Assembly: GCA_963575745.1 (NCBI GenBank)
Contig: CAUYUJ010010502.1
Location: 90,383 to 154,382, forward strand
Length of the DNA stretch: 64,000 nucleotides
Direction of reading: 5' to 3'
From: Prorocentrum cordatum
Taxonomy: Eukaryota; Sar; Dinophyceae; Prorocentrales; Prorocentraceae
Below are positions 35,455-45,275 of this stretch, in pieces. The notes below the pieces were generated by a model that saw only the letters and a list, made by a program, of their open reading frames with translations, did no database searches and was not told the origin of the DNA. A program made the position numbers and the translations under genes. The number at the start of each line of letters is the position of its first letter. Within the stretch, counting starts at the first letter, position 1.

Positions 35455-35830
35455 TCGGCGCGCCCGTAGTTTTCGGTGCCCCTTTGGTTTTCGGCGCCTT
35501 TCTGGTTTTCGACGCCCCTTTGGTTCTCGGCGCCCTTCTGGTTTTCGGCGTCCCTTTGGTTTTCGGCGCCCCTTTGGTTTTCGGCGCCCTTTTGGTTTTC
35601 GGCGCCCTTTTGGTTTTCGGCACCCCTGTTTGTTTTCGGCGCCCTTTTGGTTGTTGGCGTCACTTTGGTTTTCGGCGCCCTTTTTGTTCTCGGCGCCCTT
35701 TTGGTTGTCGGCGTCCCTGTGGTTTTCGGCGCCCCTTTGGTTTTCGTTGTCCTTTTGTGTTCGGCGCCTTGTTGGTTTTCTGCGCCCCGTTGGTGTTGGA
35801 CGCTCCTTTGGGTGCCCTTTGACATGGCGC
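35455..35830 (+). repeat. 21-bp minisatellite, about 17 units
   Basis: The unit ggttttcggcgcccctttt recurs every 21 bp with substitutions. Since 21 is a multiple of 3, several frames on both strands stay open as 7-residue repeats (for example GAPLVFG on +, AENQKG-type or KTKGAPK on -). A 331-codon minus frame spans this and the 64-bp array. No promoter or conserved domain supports a protein. Confidence 0.85.
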
Positions 35831-35899
35831 ACCCCTGTGGACTGTCCCCCATAGGCCAAGTCAGAGAAGCCCTTCTCGCAGCTTTTTCTTGAATTGACC

Positions 35900-36220
35900 G
35901 TCCATGCCCAAGCCGCAACTCAAGACGAATACTTATAATTTGTGTTCTTCTGCGGTCAGCGTAGGGTCACCTTGGAACTTCAACCCCCAGACCCGCCCCA
36001 TAATAATAATAGTATATGGAGCGATATGTCTTAACAACTTTGGTTTTTGGTGTAATTATTGCGATCCCGAGAAGAGTAGCAAATCGGTAGGGTTTAAATG
36101 TTAGCGCCGCCTGGTCATGCATTAGTGCTGCGATTGATAATTTCGGATTACGGCGTTATGGTCAGCGTTGAGGTGTTAGGTTTATTTTGGTAGGGTGTGG
36201 GTGTTACGGTTCGGGTGTTC
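35900..36220. other. AT-richer unique sequence, nothing recognised
   Basis: Separates the 21-bp minisatellite from the telomere-like tract. Confidence 0.4.
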
Positions 36221-36224
36221 GGTT

Positions 36225-36775
36225 TTACGGTTTTAGGGTTAGGGTTAGGGTATTAGGGTGAGGGTGTTGGGCTTAAACTATTCGGATTAGGGGTTAAGGG
36301 TCAGGGTTTGGGTGTTAGGGTTGGTGTGTTAGGGTTCGGGTTTGAGTGTTAGGTGTGGCGTGTTAGGGTTAGGGTTAGGGTTTTAGGGTTAGGGTGTTAG
36401 GTTTGGGGTGTTAGGGTTAGGGTGTTTGGGTTTGACTGTTCGGGCTCGGGTTCAGGGACTCGGGTTAGGGTGTGAGGGTTAGGGTGTTAGGGGTCGGGTA
36501 AGGGTGGTCGGGCTAATGTGTGCTACGGTTCGGGTAAGGTCGAAGGGTTAGGGCTCGCGTCTTAGCGTTAGGGTGTTCGGGGTAGAGCTAGTGTGCTGGA
36601 GGAAGATTGAGGGTGTTAGGGTTATGGTGTAAGGCTTATGGTGTTTATAGTGATGGTTAGGGTTTTAGCGTTAGGGTGTTAGGGTTAGGGTTGTGCTTAA
36701 GATGCCAATGTTTGAGGATTCGGGTGTTAGGGTTAGAGTGGTAGGGCGTGAGGGTGTTAGGATGCTAGGGTTATG
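36225..36775 (+). repeat. Interstitial telomere-like repeat (ttaggg / gtgttaggg)
   Basis: Many ttagggttaggg and ttttaggg units mixed with gtgttaggg and gttcggg variants over about 550 bp, G-rich strand on +. Degenerate and internal, so a relic or a satellite derived from telomeric repeats. Confidence 0.8.
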
Positions 36776-36839
36776 GTGCTCGAGTTCGGGCATCCTGGCT
36801 GAGTCTCGGGTTCCTGAGGAGGGGAACTGCTTGCGCGGC

Positions 36840-37330
36840 CCAGAAAAAGGGGGGGAGCTTCCAAGCTCTTTTCCTTTAGCCGGAAGGGTGGGGAGGGGGG
36901 GCTGCCAAGCCCCCCCCCCCCTTTAGCCAAAAAGAGAGGGTGGGGGGATGTGGGGGGGGGCGCCTCAAGGTGGGGGTTCAAAAGGGCGGGGCCTCAAGAC
37001 TGGCTAAGCCCTCCCCCTTTGGAAAGGGGGGGAGGGGGGGCGGGGGGGAGCTTCCGGAGCGCGAAAGAGGTGGAGGGGGGGGGGGTAGTTTCCGCGGGGC
37101 GTAAGACAGGGGGGGGGGCTTCTGGCAGGAGGGGTCCACAGGGGGAACGGGGGCGGCAGCCAAGCCACACACCCCTCATTTCGGGACTGGGGGGAGGGTG
37201 GGTAGCTTCTGGAGCGCGAAAGGGGAGGAGAGGGGGGTAGCTTCGGGGGGCCGGACAAAAAGGCGGGGAAGGGGATGGGGGCTCCAAGGGGGTCCAAGGG
37301 GGGGGTAGCTAAGGGGGCACCCCCCCTGCT
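36840..37330 (+). repeat. G-run-rich tract
   Basis: Many runs of 5-10 G with gcttcc(gg)agcgcgaaag-like spacers repeated about four times. High G-quadruplex potential on the + strand. Confidence 0.7.
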
Positions 37331-37354
37331 CTGGCGCTGCGCGCGCGCTCTCTC

Positions 37355-37640
37355 AGAGGAGGAGGAGGAGGAGGAGGAGGAGGAGGAGGAGGAGGAGGAG
37401 GAGGAGGAAGAAGAAAACGACAATGTGGAATCTCACGAGGAACATGATGAGGAGTTCGTAAGAGGAGGGGGGCGAGAAGCAGTGAGATGAAGAGATACAG
37501 GAGGAGGCATAGGAATAGGAGGAGTATGCAGAGGAGGAAGCTATGATATCCAGGAGGATCAGGATGAGGAGGATGACGAGGAGGAGAGTGGGGAAGAGGG
37601 ATGAGGAGGAGTAGGCGTGGTGGAAGGAGGAGGGCTAGGG
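37355..37640 (+). repeat. GGA/GAG purine tract
   Basis: A pure (GAG)n core at 37358-37410, degenerate afterwards. Confidence 0.85.
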
Positions 37641-37644
37641 CAAG

Positions 37645-37830
37645 ATGGATAATTACGTGGATGCGGGGGAAGACGACGACGACCATCACGAAAAGCTCCG
37701 CGACGACGCCGAAGGCGCAGGCGGATCAGAAGCAGGAGATCGCGCGAACACTCTTAGGAGCCACCTTGGCTCAAAAATCGCTGTTTGGGGATACTGGGAC
37801 CTGGCTATCGTTAGACTGGAGAATATCTGA
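37645..37830 (+). other. Short open frame of unknown status
   Basis: ATG-initiated 61-codon frame, acidic at first (VDAGEDDDDHHEKL) then ordinary (LGSKIAVWGYWDLAIVRL). It lies just before the duplicated segment. No family recognised; it may be chance. Confidence 0.2.
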
Positions 37831-37929
37831 GGTGCAACCAGTGTTTTTGCAAGCTGTGTTGTGCATCTTCGTTGCGCAATGTATCGGGTGCGATTGATTT
37901 TGACTCCCTCGTGCGTGACCACCTCCTAC

Positions 37930-38560
37930 GCTCGCGCAGACAACCCACCCATCTGCACGCAACTTGGTTTGCTAAACCCATGCGGCGCCGATTGCGATGG
38001 CTGCTTGGCGCTGGCTGTTGCACCGCTGCGGCCGCGCCAGCGCGCGCAGGCTCGCGCGCAGAGCGACCAGCCAGTCTGGCGCGACCGACGCGGCCGCGGT
38101 GGCGCTGATCGTTGGGGACTTCCCGGCGCGTCTCACAGGCCGCGCTGACGCGCGGGCACGCCAGTGCGTGTCGGTGACTCGGGCGGGCGCAGTATCATGG
38201 CGACGTCGACACCGACAGGCACGATGATGATAGTAGCGATGCTGGTGACGATGGTGACAATGACAACGGCAAGGGCATCACGGCGACGATGCTGATCACG
38301 CCGATGACGTCGATGGTGGCCACGCGTCGACGGTTGAGGTCTGAGAAGGATTTCGGATCCACGCGCGGGCGACGCGCGCGAATGCCCCGCGCGGTGTTGT
38401 TTGAAAGGGATCGTGCCCCCCCCAGCACGCGCGCAAGGGCGTCCGAATGTTCCGACGCGCGCGCGAGAGGCGTCGCATTTGATGAGTACGTTGGGAAACC
38501 GATGGTTCTCTCACGAGCTCGCAAGAGCGCGCAGACATATTTGATAACGCATGTTGCGCA
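37930..38560 (+). repeat. ~650-bp segmental duplication, copy 1
   Basis: Runs from gcaacttggtttgctaaacc through gctgcggccgcgccag to tccgaatgttccgac. It repeats at about +865 bp. Confidence 0.75.
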
Positions 38561-38789
38561 ACCGTGTGATTATGTGTTTGGGAGACACTCGTCTTTGAAA
38601 TCCTTACGACACCCTTGGTGTTTGAAGGATTCCGGCCAGCACGCGCGACGACCCGCGAGTGCGTGGACGCTGCAAGGCCTCTCAGTAGTAAACGAGTTCG
38701 CGCGCTGAGCATCCGTTGTCAAGGATGAAGGGGGGGCGTCAGGTGATGCAGTTGACGTAGTGCAATTCATGTAGGAGAAATTGAAATTG

Positions 38790-39440
38790 TCAACTCCACT
38801 GTTCGCACAGTCATCCCACCCAACGACCCGCAATTTGGTTTGAAAAACCCACGCGGCGGCGATTGCGATGGCCGTTTGGCGCTGGCTGGCGCATCGCTGC
38901 GGCCGCGCCAGTGCGCGCAGGCTCGCGCGCAGAGCAGCCAGCTAGTTTGGCGCCGGCGACGCGGCCGCGTTAGTGTTGGCTGCGGGGGACTCACCAGCGC
39001 GTCTCGCAGGCCGCGTTGACGCGCGGGCATGTCAGTAGAGTCGGTGACTTGGGCGGGCGCGGTATCATGGCGACGTCGACACAGGCGGACACGATGATGA
39101 TAGTAACGACGTTGGTGGCGATGATGACAGTGAGGACGGCAAAGCCAAGGAAGGCGCGGATGCTGATCACGCCGATGGCGATGATGCCCACGCGTCGGCG
39201 ATGAAATTTGTGGAAACATTTCGGCATCCACGCGCGCAAGGGCGTTCGAATGTTCCGACACATGTTATTATTCGGCAGAGATCGTGCCACCCCTGCCCCC
39301 CCCCCAGCACGTGCGCAACGGCGTTCGAATCATGTCGACACACGCGCGCGCAACAGACCCGTTTGGTCGCACGTAATGGAAATCATGAAACACCCTACGT
39401 GCCTTCATGAATTCGCAACAGCGCGCACAAATCTTCAAAC
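38790..39440 (+). repeat. ~650-bp segmental duplication, copy 2
   Basis: Direct copy of the previous segment (gcaatttggtttgaaaaacc, gctgcggccgcgccag, cgaatgttccgac) with scattered differences. Confidence 0.75.
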
Positions 39441-39825
39441 GATTTGAATGATGTCGGCATGCGCGCTACGTCACGCGTGTGCCTTTTTTGTCGCCCCGCT
39501 ATTTGTATGGAGTTCCTGCACACTTGTGATTTGGTGTACTTGAGTGTGCGCGCACAGTGTTTTCTGCAAGGGGTGTGGGGGGGTCGATACCGGTTGGGCT
39601 GGGATGGTGCGAACTTATTGCTCAAATGAACGATGGGGTGGGGACGTGTGTAAATTTCAAACCGGCGACGGCGGCAACATGCCGCCTGAGCGGCACACAG
39701 GCCCGACGGGCGGCGACGAGGCGGCGACGGGGCGGCGACGGCGGCAACAAAGCCGCCAGAGCGGCAGACGTTGAAGGACGAGGAAGGGGAAATCGAGTAG
39801 GATGTTCCTCGCGCCGGGCGCCCAG

Positions 39826-39885
39826 ATGGGTCCGATCAACCGCCCGGCCGAGAAGCCCCTGCGGATGCCCGTGCTCCGGGTCCAG
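39826..39885 (+). CDS. Exon candidate C of the translational GTPase
   Basis: Sixty bases encode MGPINRPAEKPLRMPVLRVQ. The core RPAEKPLRMPV matches the start of domain 2 in eEF1A-type factors (RP[ST][DE]KPLRLP...V). It is preceded by cgcccag and followed by GA (gtccag|gaccct), a donor class reported in dinoflagellates. A GT donor six bases earlier (ctccgg|gtccag) would also be phase 0 but makes the protein two residues short. With segment B the distance from the WY motif to RP equals that in eEF1A by my count. Confidence 0.58.
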
Positions 39886-40538
39886 GACCCTGCCCAGCTG
39901 CGCCACCCGCTTCTGGTGGAGCTTGTGGCCGGTGTCATCGTCGTCGTCCTTTTCCTCTCGCCGTGCAGAGAGCGTAACCTGCAGGAAAGGGGCCCAGGGA
40001 CGTCTTCCCCGTCTCTGGGCTCCGGGTGCCCTGCGCAGGCCCAGGGGCCGTGAACATAACGATTCAGGGCGAGAAGCCAGCCCGGAGGGAACACCTGGGA
40101 TTTCGGGCGCGTTTCCTGCAGGTCCCCTCTTTTTTCATACCAATATTCGGCTGCCTCCTCCTCCTCCTCGTGTGCCTTCTCTGCCTGTTACTCTTCGCGC
40201 GAGGGTAGCCATCGCAAGCGAACCATCTGTCAGCGTGGGATTGCTCCAACACTTTCTTCAACGATCCGCCACCACACCCATTTTCTGAGCTTCCTTCTTG
40301 TTGCCGACCTCTTTGATTGTTGGTATTGCTGTTGCACTGGTTTCGGAGACCCCCTGTCTGCTTGTCGTCTTCCTCCAACTACCTCGTCGTCATCCTTATG
40401 ATTCTCATGTGCCTCCTTCTCCTCCCTAGCCCTTTTCGTTTGATTCGCATGCCCGTTATCATTACAATTCTTGTCTTCCTTCCTTCCTCGGGTATCTGTC
40501 TGCTCCTCACTGACTTGCTATACACTGCCTCGCTGCAG

Positions 40539-40559
40539 GAGGTTTCGGGCGCGGGTGTG
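40539..40559 (+). CDS. Exon candidate C2 (21 nt) of the translational GTPase
   Basis: Twenty-one bases encode EVSGAGV, between ctgcag (acceptor, AG then G) and gtcatc (GT donor). Placed between C and D it supplies the small Gly-rich turn of domain 2 (KIGGIGT in eEF1A, SISGRGT in EF-Tu) and restores the family length exactly. On its own the match is weak; it is proposed only because phase, order and length agree. Confidence 0.35.
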
Positions 40560-40984
40560 GTCATCGCCTTAGCGCGCCATCAATGAAGCGTGTGCCGCAG
40601 CCGCCACTTGCGATGCGCATCACGGGCGCCTGGACCAGTCGCCGCCCTACCCCTTCCACCCTCTGTCTTCTCCTCTTCATCCTACTGCTCCCAAGTAATT
40701 ATCTTCCTTTCTCCCCCCCTTCGCCCTCCTCCTTCTCTCACGCCTGGCATCATCGTCCACATTTCCCTGATCGTGCTATTGCTCATCCGCCTGCGACAGT
40801 TCTTGCTTGGCCAGCTGTAGATGTCGATGCCCGCCGAAGCCCGACGCGTTGTTTTCCCACGTTTACGTGTCGAATGTTTAACGCTTGTTAAATGTTGGGA
40901 GCCCGCCCATGTTCTCTTCCCAAACATGGTTGTGTGTTGTACTTACTGTTTCCACTCTGCATCCCGATCACGCCTTTCGTGACT

Positions 40985-40998
40985 CTCTCTCTCAGTCG

Positions 40999-41035
<37 letters not shown>

Positions 41036-41065
41036 TCTCTTTCTCTCTCTCTCTCTCTCTTTCCC
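40985..41065 (+). repeat. CT microsatellite
   Basis: (CT)n with a few TT interruptions. Confidence 0.9.
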
Positions 41066-41149
41066 TTTCTCTTTGCATATTTAGTATGTCAAATATGGCC
41101 TTCGACCTATAACGCCACTGCGCCGGGGTTGTGGGTCAAAGGCCTCTTC

Positions 41150-41500
41150 GATGGTTGTTGGGATCTCGACGAGGCCTCGCGGGGGCCTCCTGGAGACAGC
41201 TGTTAAGCCTCTAGGGCCTCTTTTGGGCCTCTGGGGACCTCGTGGGGACCTCTTGGGGGCCTCTTGGGACCTCTTGGGTGCCTCTAGGGGCCTCCTGGGC
41301 GCATCTTGGGGCGGAAGGCTGGGAGTTTCGGTTCGTGTTCCCCTTGCCGGGCCCCTCTTGGGGCCGTCTTGGGGCCCTCTTGGGCCGTCTTGGGTGTCTT
41401 TTGGGCTATATATTGGGGCCTTCTTTGGGGCCTTCTTGGGGGCCTCTGGGTCCGTCTTGGGGCCCTTTTCTGGGGCCTCTTGCAACGTCTTGGAGCGTCG
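41150..41500 (+). repeat. GGCC/TCTTGG degenerate repeat, block 4
   Basis: gggcctcttttgggcctctg-like units; same family as 22075-23480. Confidence 0.8.
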
Positions 41501-41644
41501 GAGCCCCTGTCCAGGTCCAGGGGGAGGGTGTCGGTGGAGGGGTCAAGACACCCTCCTAGATAGCAAGCCGTCTAGCTCACTCCCCTCAGCATGTTCAGCG
41601 GTCGCCTTTGGATGGACAGCTACTGGGAACCAAAACCGACCCCA

Positions 41645-42430
41645 TGTGCGCGAAGCTGGGGCGAGGTGCGCCACGCCTGCCAGGCGCGCTACGCGCGCCA
41701 GGCACCCCTGGGGCCCGAGCGTGCAAGGCACGCCTGGTGCGCCAGATGCGCTACGTGCTCCGAGTGCGCCAGGTGTGCCGCAAGCCGCGCCAGGTGCACC
41801 ACGTTCGGGGCACGTGCAGAGTGTGTCAGGTGCGCCCGTGCACGTGGCAGCACACATCGGGAAACATGTCGGCCCCCACCAACCTTGTCGAAAACCAATG
41901 CCCATCATAATGTCTGGTGGGCCTGCACACAGCAGGCCATGCGCCACCACCCAGCTGTCCCTGTCAAAACTACTCTGCAATCATCGCGGGAAGGCCTCGC
42001 ATGATCCAGATTTAGCCGCGAGGTGCATGTGATATTATTTGTGATAGGGATAGTGGTCTTGCGCACAACAGGCAATATGCTGACACCACCGCCGTCCCCG
42101 TCAAAAAATAATACAAAGTGCCCGCGGGCCTCACGAACATGCCTCAAGACTTTGCTCCAAAGTGTACTGTGTATTGTTTCTTGACAGGGATGGTGGGGGG
42201 GGAACCTGCATCGGCGTGGTTGCGCTGGGTCCGAATTTGGAGGCAGAGTGTGCTTTATGTTGTTTGTGACAGGGACGGTTGGGGGTTGGGGAGCATGGGG
42301 TCAGCATTGTTCCTGGTTGGCTGCCAGTCGCCTGGGGGAGGGGGTGTACATTAGTAAGGAGCAACGGTAAGGCCCCTCTCCGAAGGGGAAGATGAGCCTC
42401 CCTGAATCACTCACACCCTGCAGGGCTGGT
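41645..42430 (+). repeat. Dispersed ~750-bp repeat, family D copy 2
   Basis: Begins ggggcgaggtgcgccacg, contains catgatccagatttagccgc and ends cccctctccgaaggggaaga. Direct copy of 25340-26060. Confidence 0.7.
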
Positions 42431-42511
42431 GGGAGTCGATCTCTCCCCCCCCCTTCCTCCCCTTCCTCCCCTCCGCCTGGCTCCCGCTGGCGCGTGGGGG
42501 CGGCGGCCCAG

Positions 42512-42592
42512 GTCATCACCGGGCGCCTGGAGACCGGCGCCCTCCGCAGCGGGATCAAGCTGAAGTTCTGCCCCGGCGGGCAGGAGGCAGAG
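42512..42592 (+). CDS. Exon candidate D of the translational GTPase
   Basis: Eighty-one bases encode a 27-residue piece starting VITGRLETGALRSGIKLKF and ending CPGGQEAE. GRLETGALRSGIKLKF matches the domain 2 beta-barrel motif GR[VL]ETG.[IL][KR].G of eEF1A/HBS1-type factors. A pyrimidine-rich stretch and cggcccag precede it, with G as the first exon base. GC follows (gcagag|gccggc). The frame stays open to about 42730, so the 3' boundary is uncertain. The next expected segment (KSVE...PGDNVG in eEF1A) was not found with confidence. Confidence 0.6.
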
Positions 42593-42754
42593 GCCGGCTC
42601 TGCCGCGGCCGAGAGCGCACAGAGTGGGCAGGCTCTCTGTGAGGCGGCCAAGGAGATCTCACGGGGCTTCTGCGAAAAAGCATCAAGGGGGCCTCCTGGG
42701 GGCCCAGACCTCCCACGACGCGGGCCGCGATCGGCAGCGACAGGGGGAGGAACA

Positions 42755-43225
42755 CAGGGAGGAGGAGGAGGAGGAGGAGGAGGAGGAGGAGGAGGAGGAG
42801 GAGGGAGGAGGAGGAGGAGGAGAGGGGACGGAGGAGGAGGAAGGGGGGGACGAGGAGGAGGAGGAGAGGAAGAGGAGGGGAGGAGGAGGAGTAGGAGGAG
42901 GAGGAGGAGGAAGGAGGTGGAGGAGAAGGAGGAGGAGGAGGAGGAGGAGGGAGGAGGACTGGAGTAACCCCAAGATGTGCCAACGATGCCGCAGTCACCC
43001 CCTCCCTCCCAAAGCAACACTCGAAAATGGGTGGTGGGAGGAGGGAGGAGGAGGAGGAGGAGAGGAGGAGGAGGAGGAGGAGGCGGAGAAGGAGAAGTAC
43101 TAACGCCACAGCTTTCTGCCCAGGTCGGCATACCGTTTAAAAAAAGAGGAGGAGGTGGAGGAGGAGGAGGAGGAGGAGGAGGAGGAGGAGGAGGAGGAGG
43201 AGGAGGAGGAGGAGAAGGAGAAGTA
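42755..43225 (+). repeat. GGA/GAG microsatellite tracts
   Basis: Several (GGA)n stretches separated by short unique pieces, including two copies of a ~60-bp segment (43089-43150 and 43211-43270) with agtactaac and ccacagctttctgcccaggt. Confidence 0.85.
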
Positions 43226-43263
43226 CTAACACCACAGCTTTCTGCCCAGGTCGGCATAACGTT

Positions 43264-43355
43264 TAAAATTATGCTAACGGAGTTCCCCACATAAAGAGAT
43301 TAACGGTTTCGTGGGACCCATTTTCTTGATGCCCTCCTCGCGACGCAGGAGGGGT
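43264..43355 (+). repeat. Leader of 77-bp satellite block 1
   Basis: aaattatgctaacggagttc...ttcttgatgccctcctcgcg. It occurs again at 45276-45360 before block 2. Confidence 0.85.
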
Positions 43356-45115
43356 GGGAGGGGCACGAAACCATGTAAATAGTATGGTATTCCGATACCC
43401 TGCGGTCCTCAGTGGGCATCACTGGTAGGGGTGGACGAATACCTGACAAGGGCAGTATAGTTGGTATCCGATACCCTCCTCGCTCAGGCGGGGCCTCCCT
43501 GGAGGGGTGGGAGGGGCACGAAACCATGTAAATACTATGGTTTTCCGGTACCCTCCTCGCTCAGGCGGGGTCTCCCTGCAGGGGTGGGAGGGCACGAAAC
43601 CATGTAAATAGTATGGTTGTCGGATACCCTCCTCGCTCAGGCGGGGCCTCCCTGGAGGGTGGGAGGGGCACGAAACCATGTAAATAGTATGGTTTTCGGA
43701 TACCCTCCTCGCTCAGGCGGGGCCTCCCTGGAGGGGTGGGAGGGGCACGAAACCATGTAAATAGTATGGTATTCCGATACCCTCCTCGCTCAGGCGGGGC
43801 CTCCCTGGAGGGGTGGGAGGGGCACGAAACCATGTAAATAGTATGGTTATTCCGATACCCTCCTCGCTCAGGCGGGGCCTCCCTGCAGGGGTGGGAGGGG
43901 CACGAAACCATGTAAATAGTATGGTATTCCGATACCCTCCTCGCTCAGGCGGGGCCTCCCTGGAGGGGTGGGAGGGGCACGAAACCAGGTAAATAGTATG
44001 GTATTCCGATACCCTCCTCGCTCAGGCGGGGCCTCCCTGGAGGGGTGGGAGGGGCACGAAACCATGTAAATAGTATGGTATTCCGATACCCTCCTCGCTC
44101 AGGCGGGGCCTCCCTGAGGGGTGGGAGGGCACGAAACCATGTAAATAGTATGGTATTCCGATACCCTCCTCGCTCAGGCGGGGCCTCCCTGGAGGGTGGG
44201 AGGGGCACGAAACCATGTAAATAGTATGGTATTCCGATACCCTCCTCGCTCAGGCGGGGCCTCCCTGGAGGGGTGGGAGGGGCACGAAACCATGTAAATA
44301 GTATGGTTTCCGATACCCTCCTCGCTCAGGCGGGGCCTCCCTGGAGGGGTGGGAGGGGCACGAAACCATGTAAATAGTATGGTATTCCGATACCCTCCTC
44401 GCTCAGGCGGGGCCTCCCTGGAGGGGTGGGAGGGGCACGAAACCATGTAAATAGTATGGTTTCCGATACCCTCCTCGCTCAGGCGGGGCCTCCCTGGAGG
44501 GGTGGGAGGGGCACGAAACCATGTAAATAGTATGGTATTCCGATACCCTCCTCGCTCAGGCGGGGCCTCCCTGGAGGGGTGGGAGGGGCTCGAAACCATG
44601 TAAATAGTATGGTATTCCGATACCCTCCTCGCTCAGGCGGGGCCTCCCTGGAGGGGTGGGAGGGGCACGAAACCATGTAAATAGTATGGTATTCCGATAC
44701 CCTCCTCGCTCAGGCGGGGCCTCCCTGGAGGGGTGGGAGGGGCACGAAACCATGTAAATAGTATGGTATTCCGATACCCTCCTCGCTCAGGCGGGGCCTC
44801 CCTTGAGGGGTGGGAGGGGCACGAAACCATGTAAATAGTATGGTATTCCGATACCCTCCTCGCTCAGGCGGGGCCTCCCTGGAGGGGTGGGAGGGGCACG
44901 AACCATGTACATAGTATGAGGTATTCCGATACCACTCCTCGCTCGAGCCGGGCCTCCCTGGAGGGTGGGAGGGCACTAAACCATGTAACTATATGGTATT
45001 TCCGATACCTCCTCGCTCAGGGCGGGCCCTCCCTTGGAGGAGTGAGGGGCACGAAACATGTAAATAGTAATGGTAGTCCGATACTTCCTCGCTCAGGGCC
45101 GGTGCTCCTGGAGGG
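43356..45115 (+). repeat. 77-bp satellite, block 1 (about 23 units)
   Basis: The unit begins ggggcacgaaaccatgtaaa, has tagtatggtattccgatacc in the middle and ends aggcggggcctccctggagg. Central units are nearly identical; edge units decay. A minus-strand frame (GGYRNTILFTWFRAPPTPPG) runs through three units at a time because 77 is not a multiple of 3. Confidence 0.95.
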
Positions 45116-45275
45116 CCGAAGGGCTCGTGATATGGTATGGTATGCTATGGTACGCCATGGTATGGTATGGTACGGTATGGTACGCCATAGTATGGCGTGT
45201 GTGGTAGGAATAATATTGTGCTGTATGGAAGATGGAGCGGGAGGTGGGTGGGAAGGAGAGGGCGTTCTGGGAAAA
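45116..45275 (+). repeat. atggt pentamer tract and block 1 tail
   Basis: atggtatggtatgctatggt repeats, then gtgtggtaggaataatattg and gatggagcgggaggtgggtg. The same tail follows block 2. Confidence 0.85.

Noticed and set aside
37755-37785. gagccaccttggctcaa resembling the dinoflagellate spliced leader
   Set aside because: Only a partial match, explained by self-complementary gagcc...ggctc; no donor or Sm site follows.
41151-42032. 293-codon + frame
   Set aside because: Runs from GGCC/TCTTGG repeat into dispersed family D; no domain.
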